From contig OY754968.1 of NCBI GenBank assembly GCA_963576475.1, forward strand, positions 16,581,116-16,645,115: a stretch of DNA of 64,000 bases. The letters are read 5' to 3'. Origin of the DNA: Molanna angustata. Taxonomy: Eukaryota; Arthropoda; Insecta; Trichoptera; Molannidae. The notes beneath the pieces are model-generated. The model made no database searches. It was not told where the DNA came from and was given only the letters and a program-made list of their open reading frames with translations. The translations under genes and the position numbers were made by a program. Positions 1 through 11,440 of this stretch are shown here, piece after piece. Numbering within the stretch: position 1 is the first letter of the stretch; every line of letters begins with the position of its first letter.

Positions 1-605
1 CTAAGAAATAAAACAGCACTGCTATGTTTTTGAAGATAGATGAGATATTTATCTAATGAAAAAACAAAAAAAATCTTATTTTTCAAGTCAAGTTGTAGGG
101 AGGTTCGTATCAATTATTACCAGCTGCTAAACCAATTAGTATTTATTATACGTAACATTTAAAAGTTTAATGTTAATTATTTGCTTGAAAACTCCATCGT
201 TTTGGCGAGATTATTATGACAAGACTAATTTCTCTACCAGAATAAAAGTAAACAATACAACCAACGTCCACGGTTCAAACATACATAATACAAGCACGGT
301 CGCTATAAATCCTCGGTAGAATGCTCGAGATAATTTAAAATTTGTCATTGTTTTTCATTGTCAACAGAAAACAATAAAGCAATCTGTGAAGTTTCATATT
401 GTTTTGGTAAATTACCATACCAACTTGACACAATAGGGACAGAATGTAAACTGACATTCTACAGACTACACCAACTACTAAGATGTAAAAATTCATAAAC
501 ATATTTTACAGGAAATTTCGTTGTCCTCGGTAAATGATTGATCTCAATTTATGGAAATATTTCCCCTAGTCAAGTTATTCAAAATTGGTTTTAGTATACA
601 TCTGT
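1..605. other. AT-rich stretch, nothing recognised
   Basis: No open frame with a recognisable motif, no RNA gene and no clear repeat were seen before the reverse-transcriptase remnant that starts near 610. Confidence 0.5.
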
Positions 606-609
606 AAAT

Positions 610-945
610 GATCTCGGCATCACTCTAGACACAAAGTTATCATACGAACTACATATAAATTCTATAGTAACTAAAGCTTCTAAGATTCTCGGATTTATAG
701 TGAGAACTTCCAAATTGTTTTGAAACATTTATATTATCATAATATACTAGTTACGTCCGTCCGCTTCTTGAGCACGCCTCACAAATATGGAACCCTATGT
801 AACTAACTTATAAAAACAGAATTGAACGTGTACAGTATAAATTCCTTAATTATTTAAACATTCGATCTTTTTTTTTCTTTTATATCAAAAGAAGACGTCA
901 GACTATCACTTTCATAAAATGGCATTGAAGAATTATCAAGTTTTC
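610..945 (+). pseudogene. Non-LTR retrotransposon RT 3' fragment (CR1/Jockey-like)
   Basis: Conceptual translation from 610 reads DLGITLDTKLSYELHINSI and then KASKILGFIVRTSK, the conserved block after the RT catalytic core in CR1/Jockey-type elements. Further on come LEHASQIWNP and RIERVQYKFLNYL in the same relative order. The same block is present in the element at 39-42 kb (DLGIQLDSKLLFDKHID, LEHASVIWNP), so the two are related. Several stops and frameshifts interrupt the frame, and neither the 5' RT domains nor a clear 3' tail is present. It is a dead, 5'-truncated copy. Confidence 0.7.
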
Positions 946-1170
946 GTAGTAAAATATTAAAATAAAAAATAGTTTAACAGAATCATTTCATGAAAATACA
1001 GAATATTTTCCATACAAAATTTGAATACTATAAAGAATAGCTTGTTAGTAAGGAGTTTAGCGTTGGACACAACCCACTCGTTTTTTAAATAAATACAGTC
1101 CCAATAAAGTAGAATTATAATTAAATTCAATAGAATGATTACCATAATACTTTAATAATAATTCTAAGTT

Positions 1171-1330
1171 GGGTGGTGGCAGAGCGGTAAGCCCGCTGGG
1201 TTAGTAATTCAGTGGTTACGAGTTCGAATCCTGTTACGACCGATTTTGCTCACTATAAGCTCAAGCATTCATGCGTTGTAATTTATGAGGATAAATATGT
1301 TCTTGTTTCAAGGACATATTCATTCTTTGA
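1171..1330 (+). repeat. tRNA-derived SINE, family 1 (tRNA-Thr-like head)
   Basis: A tRNA-like head with an A box (ggcagagcgg) and a B box (gagttcgaatcc) is followed by a roughly 90-bp unique body that recurs, in the same order, at 3.9, 9.7, 9.9 and 57.3 kb. In the better copies the anticodon-loop position reads ttagtaa, which would place AGT (Thr) as anticodon. This copy is diverged in the head (taagcccgctggg, ttacgagttcg). The shared body makes it a SINE and not a tRNA gene. Confidence 0.8.
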
Positions 1331-3153
1331 AAAAATATATTTATGTCGGAAAAAATCTATTTTTAATGTTGTATATCTCATAATTTCAACGCTTTTCTCT
1401 TCTGGAATCTATATTGTAATATTATTATAGAAACCCAAATATGAGGGTGAAATATTGAGAATATCGTGTTTATCAGTATTGATGAGTCAACAAACACCGT
1501 CACCACTCAAGCGTTGTGATAGCTCAACCGAAAAGCTTTCAAACAAAATCTTTAATTCGGGTCTTACGTCAGCTTAAATTGAGAATAAGTATCAGGAAGT
1601 TGTCAAAAGAAATCCTACCACTTGAAAGAAAATACTCATAATTAAACTTTTGTTCAAAATTCACCTTTTTGTCAAAACCAACAGGAAAATATCGAAACTT
1701 AAAAATAAGTTGCGGTTTTGATACAAATTTGTTGATGCACCACTGTTTACTGTTTATTGACCGGTTAATTCGTGAAATCAAGTTGTACTCTCCTCCACTT
1801 CTATAAAAAAGTGGAAATTTTTAACATCAATATCTGATCAAGTGTCATGTAGAAAATTCAGAATACAATTTTCTACGTGATGTTTTTATGTATGAGGCGA
1901 ATGACGAATACTATGAAATTATGTGTATTACTAGATTTATTTCTCATGACATTATGAATATTTTTATTGTTTGTAGCGCTAGATTTGTTTTCTTAAAACT
2001 TACTACTGTAGAAAATGTTTTCAAGTATTTTGTCATGAAGTTGGTCGTATTAATACTATCAACTTTTATTTCATTTTTATTTATTGATAAATTCACAGAA
2101 TATATTACATTACATTGTGCACATAATCCATTAATATATATGTATTCCAATTATGAATTTTCACATGACACTTTACATATTATGTAATGCTTGGTACAAA
2201 AAGTATTCACAAATAAAACAATCAATATAAAATTGATAGAGGAAATAACAACAAATTAATTAAACAATAATTTTTTATGTTTTTATCAATGAATGTGACT
2301 GAATTCTTAAACAATTGAACACGATTACACAGATAATATAGAAGTAAACTTCAGATCTGTCACTCAATACATAGAAGCTGTAACCGGATAGTCATAAGGT
2401 TTCGTGCGTCCCCGCTATAGGGGCAATGAATACGCGACCGGTTCATGGCAAATTTAAAATTCCATTTTAAAATGTTTCCAGCTTTGAGGAATGGATTTTG
2501 CAAATAAAAAAAAACCATTTTTCAAAATTACAAAATACACACATGAAGGATTTTATTTGCAATATTTCAAAAATCAGGCCAAATAATTCATAAAATACAT
2601 GGTTATTAATATAATGTGCATTGTAGATTATTAGGTTTTTTTAATTTATTTTCCAAGAAGAAAGATTTATTACTGATTTTCGGAAAACTATACCTATAAA
2701 TTCACTTCGCCGTATATCACTTGACAATTTTTTAAAACACAACAAAACTTATCAGCCATCTTACGAAGATAATCGAAAAATACAAAAAGCTGGCAATAGA
2801 TTAACACCATCACCATCACATGGCGTGATGATATTATGTATGTAGATTAACACCGAAAACAATAAGAATTTTACAAAATCACATGTGTTATATTTATTAT
2901 TTGGTTTACATCAAGATTTTAAAGGATCAAAATGTTTCGCGTCACAGCAAAACACAATTGAAGTATGCTGAAGTTCTGAAAATTTTACATCGCATTTTCA
3001 AAAATACCAGCATAAAAAAAAATAAATAGCGTCACCTTTGGAGATGCAAGCGTAAAGTAAAACCAATGCTACCAATGAACTGCCGCCGGCGTGCACTACC
3101 ATAATTGATATAATAAGTAGGTATGCTTCTATTTAATTTATACAAACAATTAA
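1331..3153. other. AT-rich stretch without recognised features
   Basis: Only short AT-biased open frames are present, with no domain motif. A small GC-richer spot lies near 2400-2450. I see no repeat shared with the rest of the window. Confidence 0.45.
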
Positions 3154-3795
3154 CTGCTTACAATTAATTGGGCTAGGTTGCGGCTATAGGGGCCTAGCCA
3201 GTAAAGTTGGGGGTGGCTGCAGCCCCACCCCAGGTATCTGGGCAACAGGTCAGTGCCCTCTTCAATTCTTACCTATGGAAGAGCAGGGCAGACGCCTTAA
3301 TGCCTCGCTCGGCGGTGACTCATCAAACGTGGCGAAGAGTAAGTATGCATCACCGGGCGATGGAAATCGAAGAACTGAAAGTACTGTCCGGTGGTGTACC
3401 TGAAATTCGCCAACATGAGTACTAAGGGGTGGAGGAGCCCCCCGTGATGATTGATCGGCACGACCCACTCTGCGGCACCCTTGCTGATGACGTAAACAGG
3501 TCGAGCTGACGCTGCGCCTGGCGTGGAAATCGAAGAACTGAAAGTACTACGGGCGTGGCGAAGGCTCCCTGTGGCAGTCTGTTGTTCGTGGAGCTGCTGG
3601 GAGGGTAACCCCTGCTTTGATTCACGGGCCTCCACGAATGTGGTCGGACTCTTAGGGGTAGTGGTTGTACTCGCTTGATAGGGAATATTTGTGTTGTCCG
3701 ACGTGCGGCTGCGTCCGGTGTTGAACAGGACCAATGGGTCCTATAGCATCACCGGCGTAGAAGTGGTTCGCGATCTTCCTCCTGCTTACAATTAA
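3154..3795. mobile_element. GC-rich 614-bp insertion flanked by 14-bp direct repeats
   Basis: The sequence ctgcttacaattaa occurs at 3154-3167 and again at 3782-3795, framing 614 bp that are far more GC-rich than the surroundings. This fits a target-site duplication. Inside, ggaaatcgaagaactgaaag occurs twice (near 3361 and 3523), so the insert has an internal duplication about 162 bp apart. On the minus strand both repeats can be read as VLSVLRFP in open stretches, a weak hint of a 5'-region protein of a retroelement. No poly(A) tail, RT motif or terminal inverted repeat is visible. The long duplication argues for target-primed retroposition, but the family is not recognised. Confidence 0.6.
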
Positions 3796-3933
3796 GTAAT
3801 TGGTCATACAATATAGTACATATGTCAAAAAAATCGTTTGCGATGGTAATTAGGTATAGACAAAAATTGTACTTTAAAAAAATTAATATTCTTTTATATG
3901 CAACAATTTTCTTTTAATATAAGTTTTTGTTTA

Positions 3934-4100
3934 ACAAATAAATATGTCATTTTTAAACAAGTACGTGTACATCTTCTGACGTTCCCTAAAATAAGCATAA
4001 ATGCTTGTGCTATAGATGAAGGAAATCGGTCGTGGCAGGATTCGAACTCGCGACCACTGGATTACTAGCCCAGCATTCTAACCGCTCTGCCATCGACCCA
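3934..4100 (-). repeat. tRNA-derived SINE, family 1
   Basis: This is an inverted copy of the family at 9.9 kb. On the minus strand it starts gggtcgatggcagagcgg, continues through the B box cgagttcgaatcc, and then the body (cttatgcttattttagggaacg) to the acaagtac/aaatatgt end. Head and body are both present, so it is near full length. Confidence 0.85.
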
Positions 4101-5790
4101 TCTATTTATGTACAACTAAATGTAAGGATGCAAAACTAAATGATTGTGACTTATAATAAAACGAATAAACGCGCACGAAATGTTTATTTTAAAATATTTC
4201 TATTTTTCTTTACAAAATACGTGTCTACTAAAACATCCATTCGTTAACCTAATAGTTCTCTCGGAGTATTTTCTAAGGAGTGATGACATCAGATTTGTTC
4301 CTTGAGAGATTCTCACGGTCGTTTGTGGGTCTGAGAATACCACCGTACGGGGAGTAGAAAAGTGTTTTCGTTGGTACGAAAAATCAACAAGAAAGCTGGT
4401 AATGTTTAACTTGGAAACCGTACGTTACCCATTCCTTTCAACTGTGGAACGTTATTATTTGACACACGTATTTCTGGGAAAATTCACGCATTTCTACCGA
4501 CGGAACACAGAATACAGCAGTGAGCGTGAAATACCCACTCTTCGACTTAGACAAATGACTTAAGTGTTGAGGGTCTTGTATTGAGATATCCCGCCTTATC
4601 TTTAACACCTCACATTATTCTATTTTGTTCCTTACTCTCTCCTTCCTTTAAAAATAATCATTTTTTTTCTAAAAACAAATCATTCCTTTTTGTCAAAAAT
4701 ACGGTTCACTCTATCTTCACTTTAAGTTTAAAGCGATACTATTGTTTCCCTCAGTACTCTTTGGCTCTTCAGGTAAAGTGTCTGCAAGGTTTTAGAGTTG
4801 TCGAGGCTCTTCTTAGTTTTGCAAGGGGTCATTATTTGACCCCATAATCAAAACGAGTGGTAGTGAAAAAGTTTGTAGTTCCTACTACTATCTAAGGCAA
4901 TTATAAAACGACCTCCGCAATCTAAATTAATAATTATGACACTTCATACAATATTTATAAAGGGTGTTGATTTTCACTCTCTTATCTTAAAGATAGAAGA
5001 AATGTTCTTTGACGATTGCCACCAAAGTATTTAATGTTTTACTAACTAAATTGTTCAACAAAGTTACTTTAAGAATTCGGCCTTGTTTAACAACAAATAC
5101 AATCAGCGAACTTTATTTAATATTTTAATTTAGACTTACAAATTCAAATAATGTCCTGCACGATATTATATTTGCTACGCTCAACTCAGTCTGATAAAAA
5201 GGAATATTAATTATAATACAGAACGAGATAGATTTCTTGGTATATAGACTAGAAACTGACTCACTGTTCTTTTGGCATTGAATCATAATCAAGTTGTGAG
5301 AAAACACCGTTTAGCTTTGATGATATAAATCAACATCCAATATAAAATTTCCGAATGAAATTCAACGTTAAAACTTTGTTTGATCTTATTTAAATTTCTT
5401 GTAAAAAATCAGATGAACGGATCTACCAAAAAATAAGTGAATTTATGTAAGGTTGAAATTTATTTTAAATTCTAATAGCCATAAAATTTATATTTCAATA
5501 AAAATATGATTTACCTATTAAAGTTGCTTATTGATCAGACCTGGCAGCAATATTATATTTCACCAATTGGTCGAAACCATAAGTGTTATTGAATTTCATC
5601 CGAACAAGTTTCCGACGCACACTCTGAATAACAAAGAAATTTGACAATTTTTCCTCAAACTTGTTTAAGAAGATAAAGTGTTGCGGCTTGGTAATCCTTC
5701 AATTCATACCTTCCCGACATTTCCTATATTTTTTCCCTAGCAACATCCATTAATCCAAAACCTACCTAATTACCCCGTTGCAACAATAAG
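4101..5790. other. Mostly unassigned DNA
   Basis: A somewhat less AT-rich patch at about 4250-4560 contains no recognisable coding motif. The rest is AT-rich with only random-looking short frames. Confidence 0.4.
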
Positions 5791-6165
5791 ACCACGCACA
5801 AATCGACACATAAATTCAACCCAGCCAGTATGCAGCGACTAGCCGACGGTAACGTTAATGACAGTCGCCAGTAGTGAAAACCGAATAAGCGCCGTACGGC
5901 CGTAACGAGTGTTTTTTGAACATTAAGTTTACAAAGTGTAGTACATGTGGGATCAACAAAGAGTGCAGTAAACAGGGTAAGTCCTTTGTATCTTTCCTTG
6001 GTTTATCAACTGCCATAGTTGTGATTTTGCTTCCCCATGTAATCAGAGTGTCAGAGCTGCATTTGATCGCTTCGAAACCGAAGACCGTTAAATCCTCCAT
6101 TTTGCCGCCGAAGATCGCGCCAGCCATTAAAATCATCAAATTCTTTTCTGTGTGGGCTTAAGCCT
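5791..6165 (+). other. Candidate 5' exon with splice-donor-like site (weak)
   Basis: A locally CpG-richer segment (for example gcgccgtacggccgtaacg near 5890) precedes an open stretch whose translation includes KFTKCSTCGINKECSKQ and which meets a good donor-like site, acagggtaagt, near 5970. The frame opens without an ATG, so a translated exon is unproven. The four closely spaced cysteines could suggest a small zinc-binding motif, but I recognise no family. Chance composition is a real alternative. Confidence 0.15.
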
Positions 6166-6956
6166 ACACATAAAGAATCTGGTTGCCCTGACATAGCTGT
6201 AGGTCTTTTGACTTATATACCGGTGACTAATTAAATTCCTTGCAATAATAATTTCGTAAAATGTATTTCCCACGCAGTGGTTGCTTCTCGGAACACTGGA
6301 TAATTGAAAGAAACATTTGTTTGACCAAAACTCACTACTTTTACATTTTACAGTGGTATTTATAAAACAATTTAATTTCTAGAATGTACTTATGCCTATA
6401 TATTCCAAATATTTTTTTTACGTGACATCTCTTCTGCGCGGAGGTTGGCGGCTATTAGAGTTATTTCCAACTTAGTCATCTTTTTCAGGATATATATAAA
6501 AAAAAATTTGATCAAAAATAAATTTAATAAAATAAATAAACTGAAACATGCACCAATATTAATTATGAAAAAAATACACAAACTTTTTTCTGACATTTTT
6601 GGTGTTTTTTTTTCATATTTTACAAAGATACGTGTAAAATTTATTGATTATCGGATATAAAATATATTAGAAGAAGACGAGAAAACATGAAAATACAACA
6701 CAAACGACTATTTGGAGTTCTATATCATTAAAATATCTCTACTTATTTTAAATAGACCAATGTAAAAGCTTAAATGTACATAACCAGAATCAAAGAGTAT
6801 ATAATACATACAAACCATAAAGTCATATACATTACGGCGCACGGCGTAAGTACAGAGAAACGAACGCCATACTCCTCTATTTTTGCACACATTCCTAGCT
6901 TCCTTTCATCCACGCATCGTTTCATACATGCTCGTCGATTTTTCAAGCTTCTTATA
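6166..6956. other. AT-rich stretch
   Basis: It contains long A- and T-runs (6490-6660) and no recognisable gene. It ends at the (TTC)n tract that forms the 3' tail of the minus-strand retrotransposon remnant. Confidence 0.4.
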
Positions 6957-7785
6957 TATTTCTTCTTCTTCTTCTTCTTCTGCTTATTCTAGTACTGGGT
7001 ACTGTTTGTTCTCGGATTCACTCCTGGGACGCGGATGTCCAGCTGTCCTTCCATCTCTTTGGCGGTCGTCCAGGGAGTCTGCTGGTTGACGGTATCTCGT
7101 CTGCCGCTATTTTCACCACTCTCACTGAATCCGCTCTTTCAACGTGATCTCTCCAGTAACGTCTTCTGTTTCTACCCCATCTCACGACATCCTCGGCATC
7201 GCAGATCCTCCGACTTTCGGAGTTTCGTATTCTGTCTCGGATGGTTAAACCTGCGATGGGGCGGAGAGTTTTCATCTCGGTGGTTCGCAAGAGACTCTTT
7301 TTTCTCGTGGTGTCGGCTCTGGTTTCGATGCCGTATGTCATTATTGGCCTTACGCATGTCTTATATATCCTCATTTTGCTTTCTTTCAACATGTGTTGGT
7401 TTCTCCATACAATAGTTCGCAAGCACCCCGCTACAACGGCAGCCTTATTCGTTTGTTCCCTGACTTCTTCGTAAAGGTCACTGCTGCTTGATATTTCAGC
7501 GCCCAGGTACTTGAATCGCATAACTTGTTCTATTGTCTTAATGTCGACTACGAGTTTGCAACGTACAGCCTGTTTTGAAGTTACCATGCTCTTTGTTTTT
7601 TCTATGGAGATTTTCATTTTGTTTTGTTGCGCCAATATGTGGAATTTATGCAGGAGTCTTTGGAGGTCATCTTCACAATCAGCCATGAGGACCGCGTCGT
7701 CTGCATAGCATACAATATCGATTCTCTTATTTCCGAGAGAGTAACCCAATTCCAATGGTTTGATGTCGGCCCCTGCTAATTACTC
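6957..7785 (-). pseudogene. 5'-truncated non-LTR retrotransposon, RT C-terminal half with (GAA)n tail
   Basis: Read on the minus strand, the frame from about 7785 to 7018 is open for about 250 residues. It starts just before the RT catalytic box (IVCYADDAVLMADCEDD), continues through MRFKYLGAEISSSSDL, the palm/thumb-like segment and YKTCVRPIMTYGIETR, and ends with GRPPKRWKDSWTSASQE. This layout is typical of RTE/Jockey-related insect elements. After the stop comes a short 3' UTR and a (GAA)n tail (ttc repeats at 6958-6981). Endonuclease and RT domains 1-4 are missing, so it is 5'-truncated. Ends of the same family recur at 25.1, 55.0, 55.3 and 60.1-60.3 kb. Confidence 0.85.
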
Positions 7786-7792
7786 TATCTCT

Positions 7793-8310
7793 TACACCCA
7801 TGTATAGTTTTTTGGTCAGTCGTTAATCATTCATTCTTTCAATATTTCCAAACCACCTCAAGGAATTCACATTCATTTTACTTATAATATTCTTCTTTAT
7901 CTTGCATTCTCTCCTAATTTCCTCATTTTTCATTCTACCATATATCGTTCTATAGCATACTCTTCTTTGTGATCTCATTTCTACAGCATTTATTCTACTT
8001 TCATGCGTCTTTTGCCATGTCCATGTTTCACTGGCAAACGTCAAATTAGGCACTAAAATTGCTTTGTGTATGGCAATTTTGGCTTCCTTTGAGATGTATG
8101 GATTGGACATTACTGGTATGAATGCTCCGTTTATTCTAATACCTGCCATAACTCTTCTTTCAATGTCTTTATCAAGACTTCCATTCCGTTCAAACATAAT
8201 TGCCAAGTATACATGTCATATTCCTCTACTTGTTCTAGCCATTTGTACTCTACTTTTATCATACATGCAGTTATACTCTCGGTTTTTTCGAATACCAATA
8301 TCTTTGATTT
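7793..8310 (-). pseudogene. Second non-LTR RT fragment (different lineage)
   Basis: The minus-strand translation reads MFERNGSLDKDIERRVMAGI, then ISKEAKIAIHKAILVPNLTF, ASETWTWQKTHESRINAVEM and LRWFGNIERMND. This is the C-terminal RT region of an insect LINE distinct from its neighbour. Upstream, the part near 8290-8140 (KSKILVFEKTE, then YLGN in another frame) shows at least one frameshift. It is cut off close to 7790, where the neighbouring element begins, so the two abut. Confidence 0.75.
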
Positions 8311-8312
8311 AC

Positions 8313-8585
8313 GCATGGCTAAAGTTCACTGGTCAGAACATATCAGCAACGACGAGGTTCTAAGTAGGGTTGGAGAGACAAGGCAACTTATGAAAAGAAT
8401 CGCCCAACAGAGAACAACTTGGATAGGCCACAGCATCCGGCACCCAGGCCTGCTTTTTACCATCGTCGGGTTTTACCAAGGAATGTTTGATGGGGGTAAC
8501 TGTAGAGTTCGCCCCAGAAACAACTACATATCGTCTGCTGACAGGAAAAAGTCACTAACTGTGACAAACATGTTTTCGAGATAAT
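8313..8585 (+). pseudogene. Third non-LTR RT C-terminal fragment, opposite strand
   Basis: The plus-strand frame reads VHWSEHISNDEVLSRVGETR, QLMKRIAQQRTTWIGHSIRH and then RVRPRNNYIS. This matches the C-terminal tail of Jockey/RTE-like elements, which usually carry a WIGH...RH motif followed by a GRGRPR segment; here that segment has decayed to CRVRPR. It meets the minus-strand fragment tail-to-head near 8310. Confidence 0.7.
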
Positions 8586-9177
8586 GGCTGTCAAAGTTTT
8601 TCGGCAATATTAACTCTCATAACTTCTTTAATTGTTTATAGATTGTCATGAATTTTTCAACATACATAAAAATTAGCCTAATCTAACTATATTTGATGTT
8701 CAAATTTGACAAAAACTCATAGGGAATGAAAATAACACAAAATTGCATATAATGAGATTTTCCTGACGGCGCATCTGCCTTATTGTGTGAGATTGTATGT
8801 AATATTTCTATGTGGCAAAACTCATTATAATGCTTTCATAAAAAAATTCAAATTTTAATCACTTCTTTGCAACCTGCACAAGTGGCGAGTTTATTGCCAT
8901 TTTGCAATTTCTTCCAAACTTTTTGTATTCTTCTAATATTCTAATTTTATTAGTACCTATCATGAATATTTCAGATGTTTCAAATGAAAGGTACCTATTG
9001 TGCCCAGGACCTCTAATTTTTTTTCTTGACTTAAAAATTAATAGAAATTTAGGTATTTACTCACATTTAGGTATTTATAAATATTATTTATACTGGTTCG
9101 ACCATACGAACGAAATTCTGAAAGAAAGAAATCTAAGAAACTTGAAAAAAAGATGAACATATAATAATGATGTATAA
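8586..9177. other. Unassigned, with a short shared repeat
   Basis: About 45 bp near 8872-8918 (acaagtggcgagtttattgc...) recur in diverged form near 23089-23135 (acaagtgtcgagattattgc). The family is unknown. Nothing else is recognised. Confidence 0.35.
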
Positions 9178-9290
9178 TATTGATGAGGCGATGTATGTGT
9201 TCCAGGATATAAAAATATAGTGTTTGGTTGTCTCTGCCTACCCCGTTAGGGACATGCATGGGTTGATGTATGAGAATAACAGACAAAAAT
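9178..9290 (+). pseudogene. Retrotransposon 3'-terminal fragment
   Basis: The segment gatgaggcgatgtatgtgtt...ctctgcctaccccgttag translates as DEAMYVFQD, then SAYPVRDM, which resembles the extreme C-terminus of insect non-LTR polyproteins. A sister fragment follows at 9305-9395 and an inverted one lies at 24985-25080. Only the last 30 or so codons are present. Confidence 0.45.
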
Positions 9291-9304
9291 TTTGACATGA
9301 TGTA

Positions 9305-9395
9305 TCAATGTAAATAAGGCGATTAATGCAATCCGGGATAGAAAACAATGGCGTTCTTTTCTCTCTGCCTACCCAGTTAGGATGTGATGCTATGT
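9305..9395 (+). pseudogene. Retrotransposon 3'-terminal fragment, sister copy
   Basis: Diverged repeat of the previous entry (aaggcgattaatgcaatccgg, ctctctgcctacccagttag). The two are about 130 bp apart in the same orientation. Confidence 0.4.
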
Positions 9396-9654
9396 ATTTA
9401 TCGAAAATTATTTTTTTTAGTTAATGTGTTAAAATTTTCGAATGTTGGTAGTTAAATACAAAAATATGTAAAAAAAGACTTCATTACAACGATAATGACT
9501 TTTTCCAGACGGCATAATTGAAAAAAAATGCAGATAATGAATATTTTTCCTAAAAATCTCCGCAACGGGACCTGATATGAAGATAATTTTTTTTCCAGAT
9601 GTAAAGTGTGTTTTGGTGAATATGATAGCATAGTTAACTCAATTTTGCCAAAAT

Positions 9655-9790
9655 AGGCAGTTAGCGCGCTGGGCTAGTAATCCAGTAGTCGCGAGTTCGA
9701 ATCCTGCCTCGACCGATTTCGTTCACCTATAGCACAAGCATTTATGCTTATTTTAGGGAACGTAGGAAGATGTATATGTACTTGTTTAAC
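9655..9790 (+). repeat. SINE family 1, 5'-truncated
   Basis: It begins inside the A-box region (ggcagttagcgcgctggg) and lacks the acceptor-stem part. The B box (gagttcgaatcc), the end of the tRNA-like head and the body to gtatatgtacttg are well preserved. Confidence 0.85.
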
Positions 9791-9910
9791 AAAAAATACA
9801 CTGCATTTAGTTACGAGATTAAAAGACTTTTGCATTCGCGTAAAATAAAAATATAGCCCTATATTATGTCAGCCATGTAACGAAATGATTAACATAGATC
9901 ATACATTTAG

Positions 9911-10090
9911 ATGGGTCGGTGGCAGAGCGGTTAGCGCGCTGGGTTAGTAATCCAGTGGTCGCGAGTTCGAATCCTGCCTCGACCGATTTCGTTCACCTAT
10001 AACACAAGCATTTATTTGCTTATTTAAGGGAACGTAGGAAGATGTATATGTACTTGTTTAACAAGGACATATTCATTTTTTCGTTAAAAA
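9911..10090 (+). repeat. SINE family 1, best full-length copy
   Basis: The copy runs from gggtcggtggcagagcgg through the B box to cctcgaccgatttcgttcac, then the body to aaggacatattcatttttt. The head folds as a tRNA: ggtcg pairs with cgacc in the acceptor stem, and ctggg/tccag flank the loop ttagtaa (anticodon AGT, Thr). Both internal pol III promoter boxes look intact. It lies about 120 bp downstream of another copy in the same orientation. Confidence 0.9.
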
Positions 10091-11094
10091 AAATACACCT
10101 CGTAGACTAAACGATAACAAATATAATCTAGAAATAATAACACAAAATGCAAAAAATTAACAAAACAAAAGAGTTTAGATTTGAAGTTTTGAAGGTAGGG
10201 TTCGTAATATTGCTCACATTAGTTTGTTAATTTATCTATGTTAGTATTTTTGATTGGAACTCTTCCCATAGAAAATGTTATTGTATGAAGGACGCGTCCC
10301 ACTGATTTAAAATAAGATAATCACTGTGAAATTTTCAAAGAAAATCTTTTTCATTATAGTTTTCTTCGAATTTATAAGAAAATTTTAAAAAGATTTTAGA
10401 GAACATTTAAGTAAAATATCACAACGATACACTCATAAAAATTTTAAATATTAAGACGTGTACAATTAAGTGAACATCTTAAAAATATTCATGCGATATC
10501 TTCTCACTATAATCGTACTTAATTATGGATATTATGTAAATGTGAATACAAAGATTGTCAATGGGGGTTCGTAATGAGATATAGGTACATTATACATATC
10601 TAGCAACCATCATAGTACGAGATAGGAAGACAATAATAATTTGAATCTAAAATCAAACAATGGCAACAAAGATAATGAATGAGGTACAATATCGTCCATA
10701 TAATGAATAACATGATCATCTTAACAAGATTGAATTCTAGATATACCTAATATAATAAAGCAAAGATAATGATCGATAGATGAAATTGGTGACAGCATAG
10801 ATCCTTTGTCAAATTCCTCAGGTCCTTTATCAAAAAAAAAACTTGACATTACCCATAAAATGACATAAGCAAGGAATGAAAATCATTATATTATCATCGC
10901 ATTGATGCATAAAGCTATGCTTAATATAATGCTATCCATCTGGTTAAGTTCTCTAAGTTGTATTTTTCTACTGTGTTATAAATTTTTAAACAATCATAAT
11001 ACCTATGTAAAATAATTATTCTCAAAATGCTTATCTCAAATATGATTTTAAATTTTATGATTTTTAATATAATTTACAATCAAAATCTTTTCAT
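10091..11094. other. AT-rich stretch
   Basis: No recognisable coding motif or repeat unit was found. Confidence 0.45.
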
Positions 11095-11440
11095 ACACCC
11101 TTTTACACATATCCACACACGCAAACACACCCTCACGTTAACAAAAACACAAAGACACCTAATAAATGTTTTCATGTACCTACTATTGTATTTTATATGT
11201 ACTTTTTGATATTTTTTATGACTTAAAATGTGTACTTTTGTACTTTATTATTTGTATTTTTTATATTTTTTTTGTGCCTTAGATGTTAAGAATTCACGTA
11301 GCTGAAATTTATGCTTACTTATTGCCTAGTATTACCTCAGAACAGGCTTTGCCTAGTGAGGTAATAAATTCTATTTATATATTTCATGATATGTTATATT
11401 TTATTTTATATTGTATTATGGAAATTAATAAATAAAAATA
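11095..11440 (+). mobile_element. Probable 3' UTR and A-rich tail of a non-LTR element
   Basis: A stem-loop at 11328-11362 (attacctc pairing with gaggtaat, plus an inner aggc/gcct) is followed within about 70 bp by an A-rich end with taaataaaaataaaa. The layout of AT-rich UTR, hairpin and A-rich tail resembles LINE 3' ends. No coding part is attached, so the assignment is tentative. Confidence 0.35.

Noticed and set aside
1888..2187. 99-codon plus-strand frame with hydrophobic stretches
   Set aside because: It overlaps an equally open frame on the other strand and has no start context or domain. Typical of AT-rich non-coding DNA.
3297..3734. 145-codon minus-strand frame in the GC-rich insertion as a gene
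   Set aside because: GC-rich composition favours open frames, several overlapping frames are open at once, and no domain is recognisable. Kept only as a hint in the insertion entry.
7035..7474. Plus-strand frames over the 7.0-7.8 kb element
   Set aside because: They are antisense shadows of the RT frame, which has clear motifs on the minus strand.
9911..9985. Functional tRNA-Thr gene
   Set aside because: The tRNA-like part has good A and B boxes, but the same 3' body follows in all copies and there is no isolated tRNA end, so it is a SINE.
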